From assembly GCF_000218685.1 (NCBI RefSeq), contig NW_006763297.1, positions 1 through 64,000 on the forward strand: a DNA stretch of 64,000 bases. The letters are read 5' to 3'. A program made the position numbers and the translations under genes. Below are positions 52,106 through 62,435 of this stretch, in pieces. Numbering within the stretch: position 1 is the first letter of the stretch; the number at the start of each line of letters is the position of its first letter. The stretch is from Serpula lacrymans var. lacrymans S7.9. Its lineage: Eukaryota > Basidiomycota > Agaricomycetes > Boletales > Serpulaceae. The notes under the pieces are model-generated. The model was given only the letters and a program-made list of their open reading frames with translations. It was not told the origin of the DNA and ran no database searches.

Positions 52106-53003
52106 ATGGACGGTCATCCTGATCGAATAAGGACTGAGTTGGGGATGCAACAAAAAGTATTTGTAAAGCTTATCGATTTCTTGCAGAGTTATGGGTATAC
52201 TGACTCCAAGCATGTCATGCTGGAGGAACAAACCACCAACTTTCTGTATAGCTGTGTCATGGGTCTATCTACCCGCCATCTCGCTGAATGCTTTCAATGT
52301 TCCAACAACACAATTGCCAAGTATTTCAAGCGGATGCTTCAGGCTTTCACTTCCACCAATATCTACAACTCCTATGTACGTCTTCCTGAGGCCACTGAGG
52401 CCACACCAGCTGCTTTTGCCAACTACCCAAAACTTCACCACTTCAAGGATGCCATTGGTGCAATTGACGGCACCCATATTGCCTGCAGCCCTTCAGCTGC
52501 ACAGCGTGATGCTACGCAAAATTGCAAGGGTGTTTTCTCGCAGAACTGCCTTTTGTGCTGTGATTTCAACATGCAGTTTACGTATGTCCTTAGTAGGTGG
52601 GGGGGTCTGCTGCGGATGCTAGTCTCTTTCACAATGCTCGCTCCCATGATCTGTAAATACCCCGTGGCCAATACTATATGGCCGATGTGGGATTCCCTCA
52701 TCTGACCAGCTCCTTGTCCCCTACAAAGGTGTGCGCTACCACCTGGCCAAATACACTTGTGGAAACCGCAGGTAAGTCCCTAATATATATATTTGGACTA
52801 AGCTCACTTCTAAAAGGCCCCAGAACCCGCAAGAGTACTTCAATTTGCGCCATGCATCGGCTCGGAACATCATTGAGCGTATCTTTGGCGTTCTGAAGCA
52901 CCGGTTTTCAATCTTGAAGGCTGCACCTGAATACAACATGTCTGTGCAGGCTTTCATCCCACCTGCCATTTGCTTCCTTCACAACTTCATCCGTTGTCGA
53001 TAA
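52106..53003 (+). pseudogene. Harbinger-type (DDE_Tnp_4) transposase, broken
   Basis: Reads as a HARBI1-like nuclease: GHPDRIRTELGM, GLSTRHLAECFQCSNNTIAKY, the DDE-associated AIDGTHIACSPS, then FYNLRHASARNIIERIFGVLKHRF-like text near the end and FLHNFIRCR before the TAA 53001-53003. A frame shift occurs in the G run near 52600, a TAA follows within about 20 codons (after ARSHDL), and a second shift lies near 52690-52700 before LLVPYKGVRYHLAKYTC. A proper GTAAGT...AAAAG intron (about 52771-52816) remains and keeps frame. Upstream in-frame codons (SILTGYGWVREL) suggest the original protein began earlier. No Myb-like partner gene is present. Confidence 0.85.
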
Positions 53004-53189
53004 TGAGAATTGTTGTTAGAAAACCACACACAAAAACAAACTCACAAACAATCCTCCCAGATTCCACGGAATTTGTGACAACACCAACAAGACACAGTCT
53101 TGGGGCACTGGAGCACAATGAAAACAACACTCAAAAGAAGAGGAAGAGGTGGGAGTGGTTACCCATTTGGTAGGAACAAGTTAGTTGTT

Positions 53190-53380
53190 GGTACACAACA
53201 GGAGGACTCGCTGAGTCCCTCCCCCATGTATTGCTCCTGTATATATACTAAAATACATGAGGTACTGTACAGTTGTAAATAAAGTTTAAAGTCCGATGTT
53301 TAGCATGTGACTTGGAAAAAGTAAAAGTAAAAGTACAAAAGAGTGAAGCGTAAGTAGGTACTGGTACGTCAATTGTAACA
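53190..53380 (-). repeat. Right inverted terminus of Harbinger-like element, short form
   Basis: Inverted copy of the left terminus but lacking the palindrome array: the two matching segments are joined directly at TTTAGCATGTGACTTGG. Confidence 0.8.
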
Positions 53381-53460
53381 GAACTTGTGTATAGGCTTTG
53401 CCTCCTAGAACAGTGGAGTGGTCTGGATGTTCGTGGGGTGGTACGTGTGATGATTTTTCA

Positions 53461-54354
53461 AAGTCAAACCCAAGGATGTATGGGTGTGGGTTTTGAGGAG
53501 GAGGGATAGTTGAACTATAGAAGATAGGGGGTTTATGACGAGTATAGACGAGCACTATTTTGCTAATTATAGCACAAGGTAGGTTTGAGAACGACAAAAT
53601 GACGAGGTTCCCAGTGATAGCAGGCTCCTGACGCACAAACTGTAGTGCTCAGAAGGACTCTAATCAAAAGGGATGACAATGACTTTCAAAAGTGACAAGT
53701 GACGATGACAGCAGTTAACAGTGGTAGCAGTGGAAAGTGTTGTGACCACACTGGATCACAAGTAGCAGAGTAGTGAACTTGAAATTAGAGAAAAAGTCTG
53801 GAATGGAGTTCATGTTGTTTTTACAAGGTAAAATACAGGGGTTTATATAGTAAAAAAAAGGTAGGCTATGCACAGTATAGCTGTGCAAAAAGAATGAGAA
53901 AGAACATGAAGGAAGGAATGTACGCTGACAAATCCTGCATAGGTAGTACAGGATAAGATTGTCAAAATAAGGAAAAGAAAGAGATAGAACAATAAATGCT
54001 GTGTAGGTAATGTTACAGGTTTGTACAGCCATAAAAAACAAAGTCCAATAACAGAAAGAGAGCAAGAAAATTGTGATGTCATAAGAAGATGCAGTAAAAA
54101 AGAGTATAAAGAAAAACAATATCAGTATCAACACAGTTCCTTTATTGTCAGTCAGGCATTCTAAAAAAATATGTGTCCATAAAATGATTCAAAAATCAAA
54201 ATAATTGCACTGTAAATGAATGTTCTGCTGAAAAAAAGAAACTGGAGCCACCGGTCCACCACCTAGTCCAAATCCGACGGTTTTATGGCCTTACCAATGG
54301 ACTGGTTGTACTGGCGAGGGAGGGAGGAGAGTAGTTCCAATTTGGGACAGGTGA
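53461..54354 (-). repeat. Unclassified repeat, arm A distal part
   Basis: Reverse complement is highly similar to 63088-64000. It includes a hydrophobic frame also present in arm B (PYFDNLILYYLCRICQRTF). Continues, after the gypsy insertion, at 61183-61828. Homology probably extends left of 53461, because arm B runs off the window. Confidence 0.85.
54350..54354. repeat. Target-site duplication of gypsy element, left (GGTGA)
   Basis: GGTGA here and at 61178-61182. The uninterrupted arm B sequence has one equivalent copy (63083-63087, reverse strand), which confirms the insertion point. Confidence 0.88.
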
Positions 54355-54705
54355 TGTCACGACTTGAACCAGAAGCGCTAGTCTAAGCGCTAAGTTTCTT
54401 TTTCCTTTTCTTTTACATCTGATCACATGACAGATAAGATATGTTAAGCTGCTGCTTTAGCGCGGATAACATAATACGTAGTTATATCAGATCACGTGAC
54501 CACCACGTGACATGAGTCTAGAATTATTACAAAGAACATCAGTCAGCGCCTCATGGCTGACTTTCAGAAACATATATATAGTAGACCATCATGTACATAC
54601 TTTCCTCAGTTGTTGATTAATTCTCAATCGTTACTTGAAACGCTACTTGTCTGATTTGAGCTTTTATCCCTCCGTTAACTCGGTATAGGGGATAGAGGTT
54701 TTACA
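54355..54705 (+). repeat. 5' LTR of gypsy element (351 bp)
   Basis: Begins TGTCACG, ends TTTTACA. Contains two CACGTG boxes (near 54493-54510), a TATA-like run at 54572-54580, and the 12-mer CAGTTGTTGATT at 54607-54618, complementary to the sequence just after the LTR. Confidence 0.95.
54572..54580 (+). promoter_or_regulatory. TATA-like box of gypsy LTR
   Basis: ATATATATA, 27-35 bp upstream of the self-complementary 12-mer at 54607, a spacing that would put the RNA start at or near that 12-mer. Confidence 0.55.
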
Positions 54706-54706
54706 C

Positions 54707-54718
54707 AATCAACAACTG
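54707..54718 (+). promoter_or_regulatory. Candidate self-priming primer-binding site
   Basis: AATCAACAACTG starts 2 nt after the 5' LTR and is the exact reverse complement of LTR positions 54607-54618. No TGG-type tRNA primer site is present at the LTR edge. This is the Tf1/sushi arrangement, where the RNA 5' end folds back and primes. Confidence 0.68.
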
Positions 54719-55447
54719 CTACAAGTACCGTCTATGAACTTAACAGCAACAATCCTAACAACCATCATCGTCACCATCATCATCATCCTACTAATCCTAA
54801 CCCTACTCAAACACTCAACCCAAACTACCACTACTCTTCCACTCCATCACATCCCTACTCGCCCCGACACCATCTTATCTTTCTTTCCCGCCAACGTATC
54901 ACCTTCCTCATCCCAAGACTCCTTCGTAACCATCCCCCTATAAATACATTTATATCACTATAATCTCTTTGGTGTGGAACCATTGGGATTTTCTCGGTTT
55001 TACCTAGTTTCATTTTCGATTTCCTCTGACCAGGCCGCGCATTTGCGTCCGCCAGTCGGGAGAAGGACTGAAAGCTTAATAAGCTGGTCACATTGGGACA
55101 ACCGTTCGGACCCCAATTTACCACTATACTTTTTACATAAAATTCATAAAATACAAAAATAGTTACCATACCTACATAGTCAGTAGTGGGCTGAAGAGGA
55201 CCACTTTGACTCAAAGAGAATAGATAGACTACTAGGATCTTAGAAAGCGGTGTATCGATCCAGCTTATCACTGGTGAACTCCTTTCTATGCTTAGTAGAG
55301 ACTTTTACATTTGGATCGGAGAGCAACACATTTACTCTCAAGATTACGTATTCAAAGGGAAATTCCCTTTACCAGAAATAGAACCCATCAGAATACCATC
55401 CCCTTTAATCAAATCCGAAACTCCCCCTCCTCCCCAACTCACGTTTA
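54719..55447 (+). other. Gypsy leader between primer site and gag
   Basis: About 730 bp. It contains a 69-codon hydrophobic frame (54734-54943, with TTIIVTIIIILLILTLL) and a second frame from 55288 that overlaps the gag start in another phase and is Pro-rich (IPSPLIKSETPPPP). Either could be a short upstream ORF; packaging signals are also expected in this region. Confidence 0.4.
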
Positions 55448-56566
55448 ATGTCCAACCTAGAATATCGCGATCTGCCCGAGCCATCCAACAGCACGGACAG
55501 CGCATTTACCAGGGAAATGATGGACGCATTACCCAGAATAGAAACTCCCCCCCCGAAAGAAGCGCGATTGGAAGCATACGTAAAACAAGAAGTAGAAAAG
55601 GCGATAAGACAAACGCAAATGCACTACCAATCGCAGCTAGACGAGGCACTCGAAGAAGTGAGCGTCTTGCAAAGAAGACTAAAGAAACAGATACCGCCGC
55701 CTCCAGAAAAGGTGGAAAGAAGTAGAACGGCACTGGAGAAACCCGAGAACTTCTCCGGAGATAAGAAAAAGTATAGGGCCTTTAGAGAGTCCTTATTACT
55801 GCATTTCGAAGATGATGCCGTATATTTCAAAGATGATCGAAAGAAGATAAGCTTTGTGCTATCTTTTATGAAAGAAGGAGAAGCCGCGGCCTTCCGGACC
55901 GATTGGCTAGAGAACCGAGTCGATGCCCAACAGTTGGGGCTCGATATTACAAACACGTACGGAAGTTGGCCGTATTTTGCGGACAAAATGGAAGAAAGGT
56001 TCAAGGACAGTTTTGAAAAAGAAACTGCCAAGAACGAAATACTGACCCTGAGACAGGGCAATGAAACCGCCCAAGCCTTCTTTGAAAGGTTTGAAGAGAA
56101 GAAAAGATGGGCGGGATACACAAATAGAATAAATGAAGAGTTCCTAGTATCTCTACTCAGAAGGAATATGAACAAACCGCTAGTGGATAGGGTGATCTAC
56201 GGCGGGCACATTCCAAGAGATTACCAAGAGTGGAAAAGGGAACTCATCAGAATAGACTATATTTGGAGAGAGAGAGAGAAAGAGAAGAAAGGTTCCGATA
56301 CTGGGAAGAAACCCTATTCGGAACAAAAGAAAGAAGGAGAGAAGAAGAAAGACGGAACCGGATATACCTATACCGGTAGCGGAGAAAGAATGGAAGTAGA
56401 CAAAGCAAAGTTCCGCACGGAAGGACGATGCTACCGATGCGGAGAAAAGGGACATAGAAGCTTCGAATGCAAAGACGCACAAAAAAGGAAGCCACAATTT
56501 AATGTCCGAGAGTTCTTAGAAAAGATGACGAAAGAGGAAAGGGAAAAACTCCTTGAGGGTTTTTAA
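55448..56566 (+). CDS. Gypsy Gag
   Basis: 372 residues from ATG 55448 (MSNLEYRDLPEPSN). An N-terminal coiled coil (EAYVKQEVEKAIRQT) is followed by the retrotransposon gag fold (KPENFSGDKKKYRAFRESL ... TLRQGNETAQAFFERFEE), a Lys/Glu-rich linker and a CCHC knuckle CYRCGEKGHRSFEC near residue 335. Ends EGF-TAA at 56564-56566; pol is open in the -1 frame at this point. Confidence 0.93.
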   Translation: MSNLEYRDLPEPSNSTDSAFTREMMDALPRIETPPPKEARLEAYVKQEVEKAIRQTQMHYQSQLDEALEEVSVLQRRLKKQIPPPPEKVERSRTALEKPENFSGDKKKYRAFRESLLLHFEDDAVYFKDDRKKISFVLSFMKEGEAAAFRTDWLENRVDAQQLGLDITNTYGSWPYFADKMEERFKDSFEKETAKNEILTLRQGNETAQAFFERFEEKKRWAGYTNRINEEFLVSLLRRNMNKPLVDRVIYGGHIPRDYQEWKRELIRIDYIWREREKEKKGSDTGKKPYSEQKKEGEKKKDGTGYTYTGSGERMEVDKAKFRTEGRCYRCGEKGHRSFECKDAQKRKPQFNVREFLEKMTKEEREKLLEGF

Positions 56567-59500
56567 AGAGGCCAGCGGTACCGCATCGACCGACTGAGCC
56601 TAAAGACGTTTCGAATCGGTTTCTTCCTTTGACTGTAGATACATGTGACTCAGAATTGTTACGCTGCAGCTTTAGCGCGGATGACAATACAATTATTTCC
56701 ACTCAGACAAAGAAAGAAATCCGAAACGAAAAAGATGCAACTAGAGTAAGAGCGGCGCAGAGTGATAAGACATCCGCAGTTTCGACGGCGGGCGAATCAC
56801 TAAAAAGCGCAGCATTTACAATAGAACCTAAGATTCCTACACCCGATGCGGCGAACTCTACGGAGGAAAACGCAGCAGAGACTGTAGAAGAAAGGTCAGG
56901 AACCCCTTTAAAAAAACCTAGAACAGAAGTTTGGACCCCAGAGTGGGTAGTAGACAGGCTAAGAGACCAAAAGGAAGAAAGATCCATTGGGATTCTAAGT
57001 GCCTGGACACATAAAAAAAGAACGAGAGAAGTAACCCGGGAAACGATCAAAGAAATCAACCGGTTACCAAAAGTAGAAGCTATACAAGCGATCATAGAAA
57101 TTGCCTCCCCAAAAAAGTACATTAGGGGCACCCAAGGCAATCAAATGAACGTAAAATGTAAGCTTACTACATTAGATACTCTCCAAACAGAAACAGTCGA
57201 AGCACTATTGGACAGTGGATGCACGGGGAGTTGCATCGACTCCCAATTTGTGAAAGACAAAGGATATGAGACAAGGAAGATACCGAGACCTATTCCAGTC
57301 TATAATGCAGATGGAACTCTTAATAAAAACGGAGCCATCAATGAATTTGTAATACTGCTCATGGAAATCGACGGACACGTCGAAAAGATACATCTTGCCG
57401 TAACCAATCTGGGTAACGGAAAAATGTTTCTAGGACATGAATGGTTGAACAAACATAATCCTAAAATAGACTGGAAAGAATCGAAGTTGACCTTTGAAAG
57501 GTGTCCTGAAGAATGTAGACCAAGGATCCGAATCTCTGATCCAGAGGAGGATCCTGAAATATTCTTTGAGGAACTACGAGAAGATGAGAGGATGATACAG
57601 GTGAATCTCCATAATTTCGAAGATGCCACGATCGACGATCAATATTACTACATCAGAGCCCAAGGCACAATGGCACAGAAGTTAGCAGAAGCCGCAGGCA
57701 AAGATCGAAAAGAAGGAGGATTCGAAAAGATAGTGCCAAAACACCTTCATCAATACAAAGACGTATTTGATAAAAAGGAGTTTGACACATTACCTGAAAG
57801 AAGACAATGGGATCATGCCATCGAACTAATACCGGGAGATCACTCCCTAGATTGCAAGATCTATCCATTGGCAAGAGGAGAGCAAGAAGAACTAGATGCG
57901 TTCCTAAAAGAGAATCTGGAATCGGGACGGATCAGACCATCGAAGTCCCCATTTGCATCACCATTCTTCTTCATTAAAAAGAAAGACGGGAAGTTGAGAC
58001 CAGTTCAAGATTATAGGAAGCTAAACGATATCACCATCAAAAATAGATATCCACTTCCGTTGATCGGGGAACTAGTAGACAAATTGAGTGGAGCCAAATA
58101 CTTCACAAAATTGGATGTAAGATGGGGATATAATAACATCCGAATGAGAGAAGGAGATGAGCATAAAGCGGCGTTTAGGACAAATCGGGGATTATTCGAA
58201 CCACTAGTCATGTTCTTCGGACTGACAAATTCCCCCGCCACGTTCCAAATGATGATGAACACGCTTTTTAGAGAGTTGATAGATGAAGGATTAGTAATCA
58301 TATATCTAGATGATATCATGATATTCACAAAGGATATAGAAACGCACCAAGCAACGACGCGACGTGTGTTAGAAATCCTGAGAAAAAATCATCTCTATCT
58401 TAAACCAGAAAAATGCGATTTCGAACAGACAGAAGTGGAATACCTGGGACTGATCATCTCAGAAAACGAAATTCGCATGGATCCGGTGAAAGTAGAAGGA
58501 ATCAGCAAATGGCCAGAATGCAAAAATAAGAAAGACATACAAGCATTCTTGGGATTTGTAAATTTCTATCGAAGGTTCATAGAGGGCTTCGGGGAAGTAG
58601 CCAAACCATTGACCAAGTTAACGGGAAAAGAGGACTTCATTTGGGGAAATGAACAACAAGAAGCATTTAACACATTAAAACAACGTGTAGCTTCAGCCCC
58701 GGTGTTAGCTCTCCCAGTACCACATGGCCAATACAAAGTAGAAGCGGATAGTAGTGACTTCGCTATGGGTGCTGTCTTATCACAAAGACAAAAAGATGAC
58801 TGGAAGCCAATTGCATACCTCTCCAAAGCGTTAAACCCCACAGAACGCAATTACGAGATCTATGACAAAGAACTTCTTGCCATCATGACGGCACTTAACG
58901 AATAGAGGCATTACTTAATAGACGCAGAAGAGGAATTTGAAATATGGACAGATCATCAAAATCTGCTGTATTTCAAAGAACCCAAGAAGTTGAACAGGAG
59001 ACAGGCGCGGTGGATGACAGAGTTGAGCCAGTATCATTTTACGATACATCATATGCCAGGAAGGAAGCATATAAAAGCAGATCTTCTCTCAAGGCGGTCA
59101 GATCATAACAAAGGAGAAAACGACAACGAAGACGTCATACTACTGGATGAGAAACTATTTTTAAGAATGACTCTCTCTCCGGAACAAAGACAAAAGATCG
59201 CAGATAGTCAGGAGGAAGAATTAGAGATTTCAAAGTGGATTACAAAGAGAAAAGGAAATGTAGATGAATTGATAAAAAAGATGAAAGGAAAGATAGAGAG
59301 GAGAGAGGATGGATGGCTAGACGAGGACGGTCGCATAGTATTCAAAGGCAGGATCTATGTACCGAAGGATGCCACGTTAAGGGAAGAGATTATCCGACGA
59401 AACCACGACTCTGTTATTGCAGGTCATCCAGGAAGATATAAGACAAAGGAGCTAATTACTCGACAGTACTGGTGGCCCTATATGGACAGAGATATCACGA

Positions 59501-60825
59501 GATACGTAGATGGATGCGAAGTCTGCCAAAGAACCAAAACAGACCATAAAAAGAAAGCGGCACCGCTTCATCCAAATGAGATCCCGGATAAACCTTGGCA
59601 GATCATATCAGTAGATCTAATCGGACCGCTACCAGAATCAAATGGATATAACATGATAATGGTAGTAGTAGATCGGTTTACAAAAATGATCAAGGTAATT
59701 CCCACGCAGATGGAGATCACATCAGAAGGAGTGGCACGACTATTTAGAGATCATGTATTCCGGAACCATGGCATACCCGAAAAGATCATCTCGGATCGGG
59801 GACCGCAATTCGTTTCGAAATTCATGAAAGATCTACATACGCTTCTTCAGATAAAAGCGAACCCATCGACGGCTTGGCATCCACAAACGGATGGACAGAC
59901 GGAGAGGATCAATCAAGAGATAGAACAATATCTCAGAATCTTTGTAAACCACAAACAAGATGATTGGGCAGAATGGCTTACCCTAGCAGAATTCTCTTAC
60001 AATAACAAACAACATTCTGCGACAGGATATAGCCCGTTCTACCTGAATCATGGACATCATCCAAGAACACAGGAAGTAGTGAAAGTGGGGGTAAAGAACG
60101 AAAACGCAGAAGATTTCGTAAAGAGAATGACAGAAACAAGGAAGAGAGCAGAAAAATCGCTGCAAAAGGCAGCTGAACAGATGAAGAAGCAGTATAATAA
60201 GAAGAAAAGAGAAGCAGTAGAGTATAGAATAGGAGATAAGGTGTACGTAGAAGCAACCAATATCTCAACAGATCGACCAGCGAAGAAACTGGACGACAAG
60301 AGACACGGTCCGTTTGAAATACTGGAAAAAATAGGCGAATCGGCATATAAATTAGCGCTACCACCGACATGGCGACCTATTCATCCGGTTTTCAACGAGA
60401 TAAAACTTACACCGTACAAAGAACCACAGTTCCCTTCCCAACAGAAACCTAAACCAATACCGCCGGTAATAGTGGACGGACAAGAAGAATACGAAGTCGA
60501 AGAAGTTCTAGACTCACGTCTAAAACGAGGGAAATTGGAATACTTAGTACACTGGAAGAACTATCCAAAAGAGGAACGCACGTGGGAACCCGAACAACAT
60601 CTAAACAACTCACCCGATAAAGTAAAAACATTCCACGATAACAACCCTAGTGCACCCCGACGGATCAGATTTCAATTACATTTCCAACCCTTCGAAAACT
60701 TCACAACGACTAGAGTCCGAAAACAACTGTTCAATTGGGAAAACGGAAAGATGGACCCCTACTTTCGGGACGAAAGTCCTAAAGAGGGGGTAATGTCACG
60801 ACTTGAACCAGAAGCGCTAGTCTAA
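56563..60825 (+). pseudogene. Gypsy Pol polyprotein with one nonsense codon
   Basis: Open in the -1 frame relative to gag from the gag stop onward. Protease ALLDSGCTGSCID near 57200-57237. Reverse transcriptase with RPVQDYRKLNDITIKN, FTKLDVRWGYNNI and catalytic YLDDIMIF near 58300. RNase H begins VEADSSDFAMGAVLSQ and is cut by TAG at 58903-58905, then continues RHYLIDAEEEFEIWTDH. Integrase: HHCC finger ending DGCEVCQRTK (near 59510-59540), then DDE core with ISVDLIGPLPE, IISDRGPQFVS and NPSTAWHPQTDGQTERIN. A chromodomain (YEVEEVLDSRLKRGKLEYL, VHWKNYPKEERTWEPEQHL) lies at about 60490-60620. The stop at 60823-60825 lies 32 nt inside the 3' LTR. Apart from the TAG, no other break. Confidence 0.92.
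60780..60793 (+). promoter_or_regulatory. Polypurine tract of gypsy element
   Basis: TAAAGAGGGGGTAA directly precedes the 3' LTR's TGTCACG; expected plus-strand primer. Confidence 0.8.
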
Positions 60826-61177
60826 GCGCTAAGTTTCTTTTTCCTTTTCTTTTACATCTGATCACATGACAGATAAGATATGTTAAGCTGCTGCTTTAGC
60901 GCGGATAACATAATACGTAGTTATATCAGATCACGTGACCACCACGTGACATGAGTCTAGAATTATTACAAAGAACATCAGTCAGCGCCTCATGGCTACT
61001 GCATGTTAGCTCAGTCAGCGCCTCATGGCTGACTTTCAGAAACATATATATAGTAGACCATCATGTACATACTTTCCTCAGTTGTTGATTAATTCTCAAT
61101 CGTTACTTGAAACGCTACTTGTCTGATTTGAGCTTTTATCCCTCCGTTAACTCGGTATAGGGGATAGAGGTTTTACA
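60794..61177 (+). repeat. 3' LTR of gypsy element (384 bp)
   Basis: Identical to the 5' LTR except for an extra 33 bp at 60998-61030, made of 16 unique bases plus a second copy of GTCAGCGCCTCATGGCT. Confidence 0.95.
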
Positions 61178-61182
61178 GGTGA
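61178..61182. repeat. Target-site duplication of gypsy element, right (GGTGA)
   Basis: Direct copy of 54350-54354. Confidence 0.88.
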
Positions 61183-61828
61183 GTCCCAGGCAGCGTGTGG
61201 TAGGTGTAGCTGTAGCGAAGACAATGGACGAAAGATAAGTGTACCCAAGTGAATGGGACAGTGATGTACATAGGCGACACAAGGGGATAAACCTTCTCTA
61301 GCTCAAAAACTACCCACCCATGCTCCAACCAGGCAAGATGAGCGACCAATGTTTTGACAGTATAGGATGGCAGATTGACGTCATGAAGATGGACCTGTTG
61401 CCCTATTTGGACCGGCCACTGGGGCTTTGCTGATATCAGCAGTGGCACGTGGTGGTCAACAGATTGGCAACAGAAACAGATAGAAAGTGGTGACATCAGG
61501 TATGGTGGGGGAGCAAGGAGGAGGAGGAGGGTGGAGGTGACGAGGAGGTGAACCAGAATGGGTATCCAGAAACAACCGTTGGGTGAGAATAAATAGGAGA
61601 GTAAGGGTCCCATGGTGGGACTGAGTAAAGAAAAAAAAGTAAGGGAGAACAATGAAAGCAAGGGCGCAATGTGTAGCCAGTGGCAACGCAAAAATTTGCC
61701 GAAATGCCGACATGCGGAAAGTACTGAATTAAAAAAACAAAGCAAAGGTGAGCGTGACTGAATTACCTAATAGAGGTGGTGCTGATCAGCCACAAGCTTG
61801 AAAAAGGCAATATTAATTACTATTCCAA
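61183..61828 (-). repeat. Unclassified repeat, arm A proximal part
   Basis: Reverse complement matches 62436-63085. It carries a long open frame on the minus strand (to about 61745) with blocks SPTMGP, ILVHLLVTSTLLLL, PVQIGQQVHLHDV and WLEHGWVVFELEKV that recur in arm B. No family recognised. Many sites differ from arm B by CG-to-TG or CG-to-CA changes. Confidence 0.85.
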
Positions 61829-61999
61829 ACACATTGTACCTGCAACATACTCCTCTGCACCAGAGTTACAAGTTAGAAGTTCCTGTTGCCGATATCTTTG
61901 GGAACATACGGCGAAAAGTTTCATGATAGCAAAATCAAATATGCTTATGAGGGGTTTAGTGCTAGGGAGGAAGACAGCGTGAGATGAGAGATACCACTC
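61829..61999. other. Unique flank between arm A and gap
   Basis: 171 bp with no match in arm B; nothing recognisable. Confidence 0.4.
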
Positions 62000-62406
62000 N
62001 NNNNNNNNNNNNNNNNNNNNNNNNNNNNNNNNNNNNNNNNNNNNNNNNNNNNNNNNNNNNNNNNNNNNNNNNNNNNNNNNNNNNNNNNNNNNNNNNNNNN
62101 NNNNNNNNNNNNNNNNNNNNNNNNNNNNNNNNNNNNNNNNNNNNNNNNNNNNNNNNNNNNNNNNNNNNNNNNNNNNNNNNNNNNNNNNNNNNNNNNNNNN
62201 NNNNNNNNNNNNNNNNNNNNNNNNNNNNNNNNNNNNNNNNNNNNNNNNNNNNNNNNNNNNNNNNNNNNNNNNNNNNNNNNNNNNNNNNNNNNNNNNNNNN
62301 NNNNNNNNNNNNNNNNNNNNNNNNNNNNNNNNNNNNNNNNNNNNNNNNNNNNNNNNNNNNNNNNNNNNNNNNNNNNNNNNNNNNNNNNNNNNNNNNNNNN
62401 NNNNNN
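62000..62406. other. Assembly gap (407 N)
   Basis: Run of N at the centre of the inverted repeat. Any translated frames across it are artefacts. Confidence 0.99.
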
Positions 62407-62435
62407 TCTTTGCGCACACAGGCATAGTGCCACAT

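Larger units (their letters stand above)
51609..53380 (+). mobile_element. Decayed PIF/Harbinger-like DNA transposon
   Basis: About 1.77 kb bounded by long inverted termini. The left end TGTTACAATTGACGTACC is mirrored by GGTACGTCAATTGTAACA at the right end. Homology runs inward through the shared A/T-rich segment containing TATATATACAGGAGCAA, to about 51920 and 53190. Between them lies a broken DDE transposase. No clear target duplication: 3 bp on each side do not match. Confidence 0.82.
54355..61177 (+). mobile_element. Ty3/gypsy chromovirus-type LTR retrotransposon
   Basis: 6.8 kb element inserted in arm A of the unclassified repeat. LTRs of 351 and 384 bp begin TGTCACGAC and end GGTTTTACA. 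Separate gag and pol frames; pol has protease, RT, RNase H, integrase and a C-terminal chromodomain. The 3' LTR is preceded by a purine tract. One nonsense codon breaks pol. The LTRs are identical except for a 33-bp block, so the insertion is young. Confidence 0.96.

Noticed and set aside
52106..52705. Intact Harbinger transposase
   Set aside because: The conserved text changes frame twice and crosses a stop, so it is a pseudogene.
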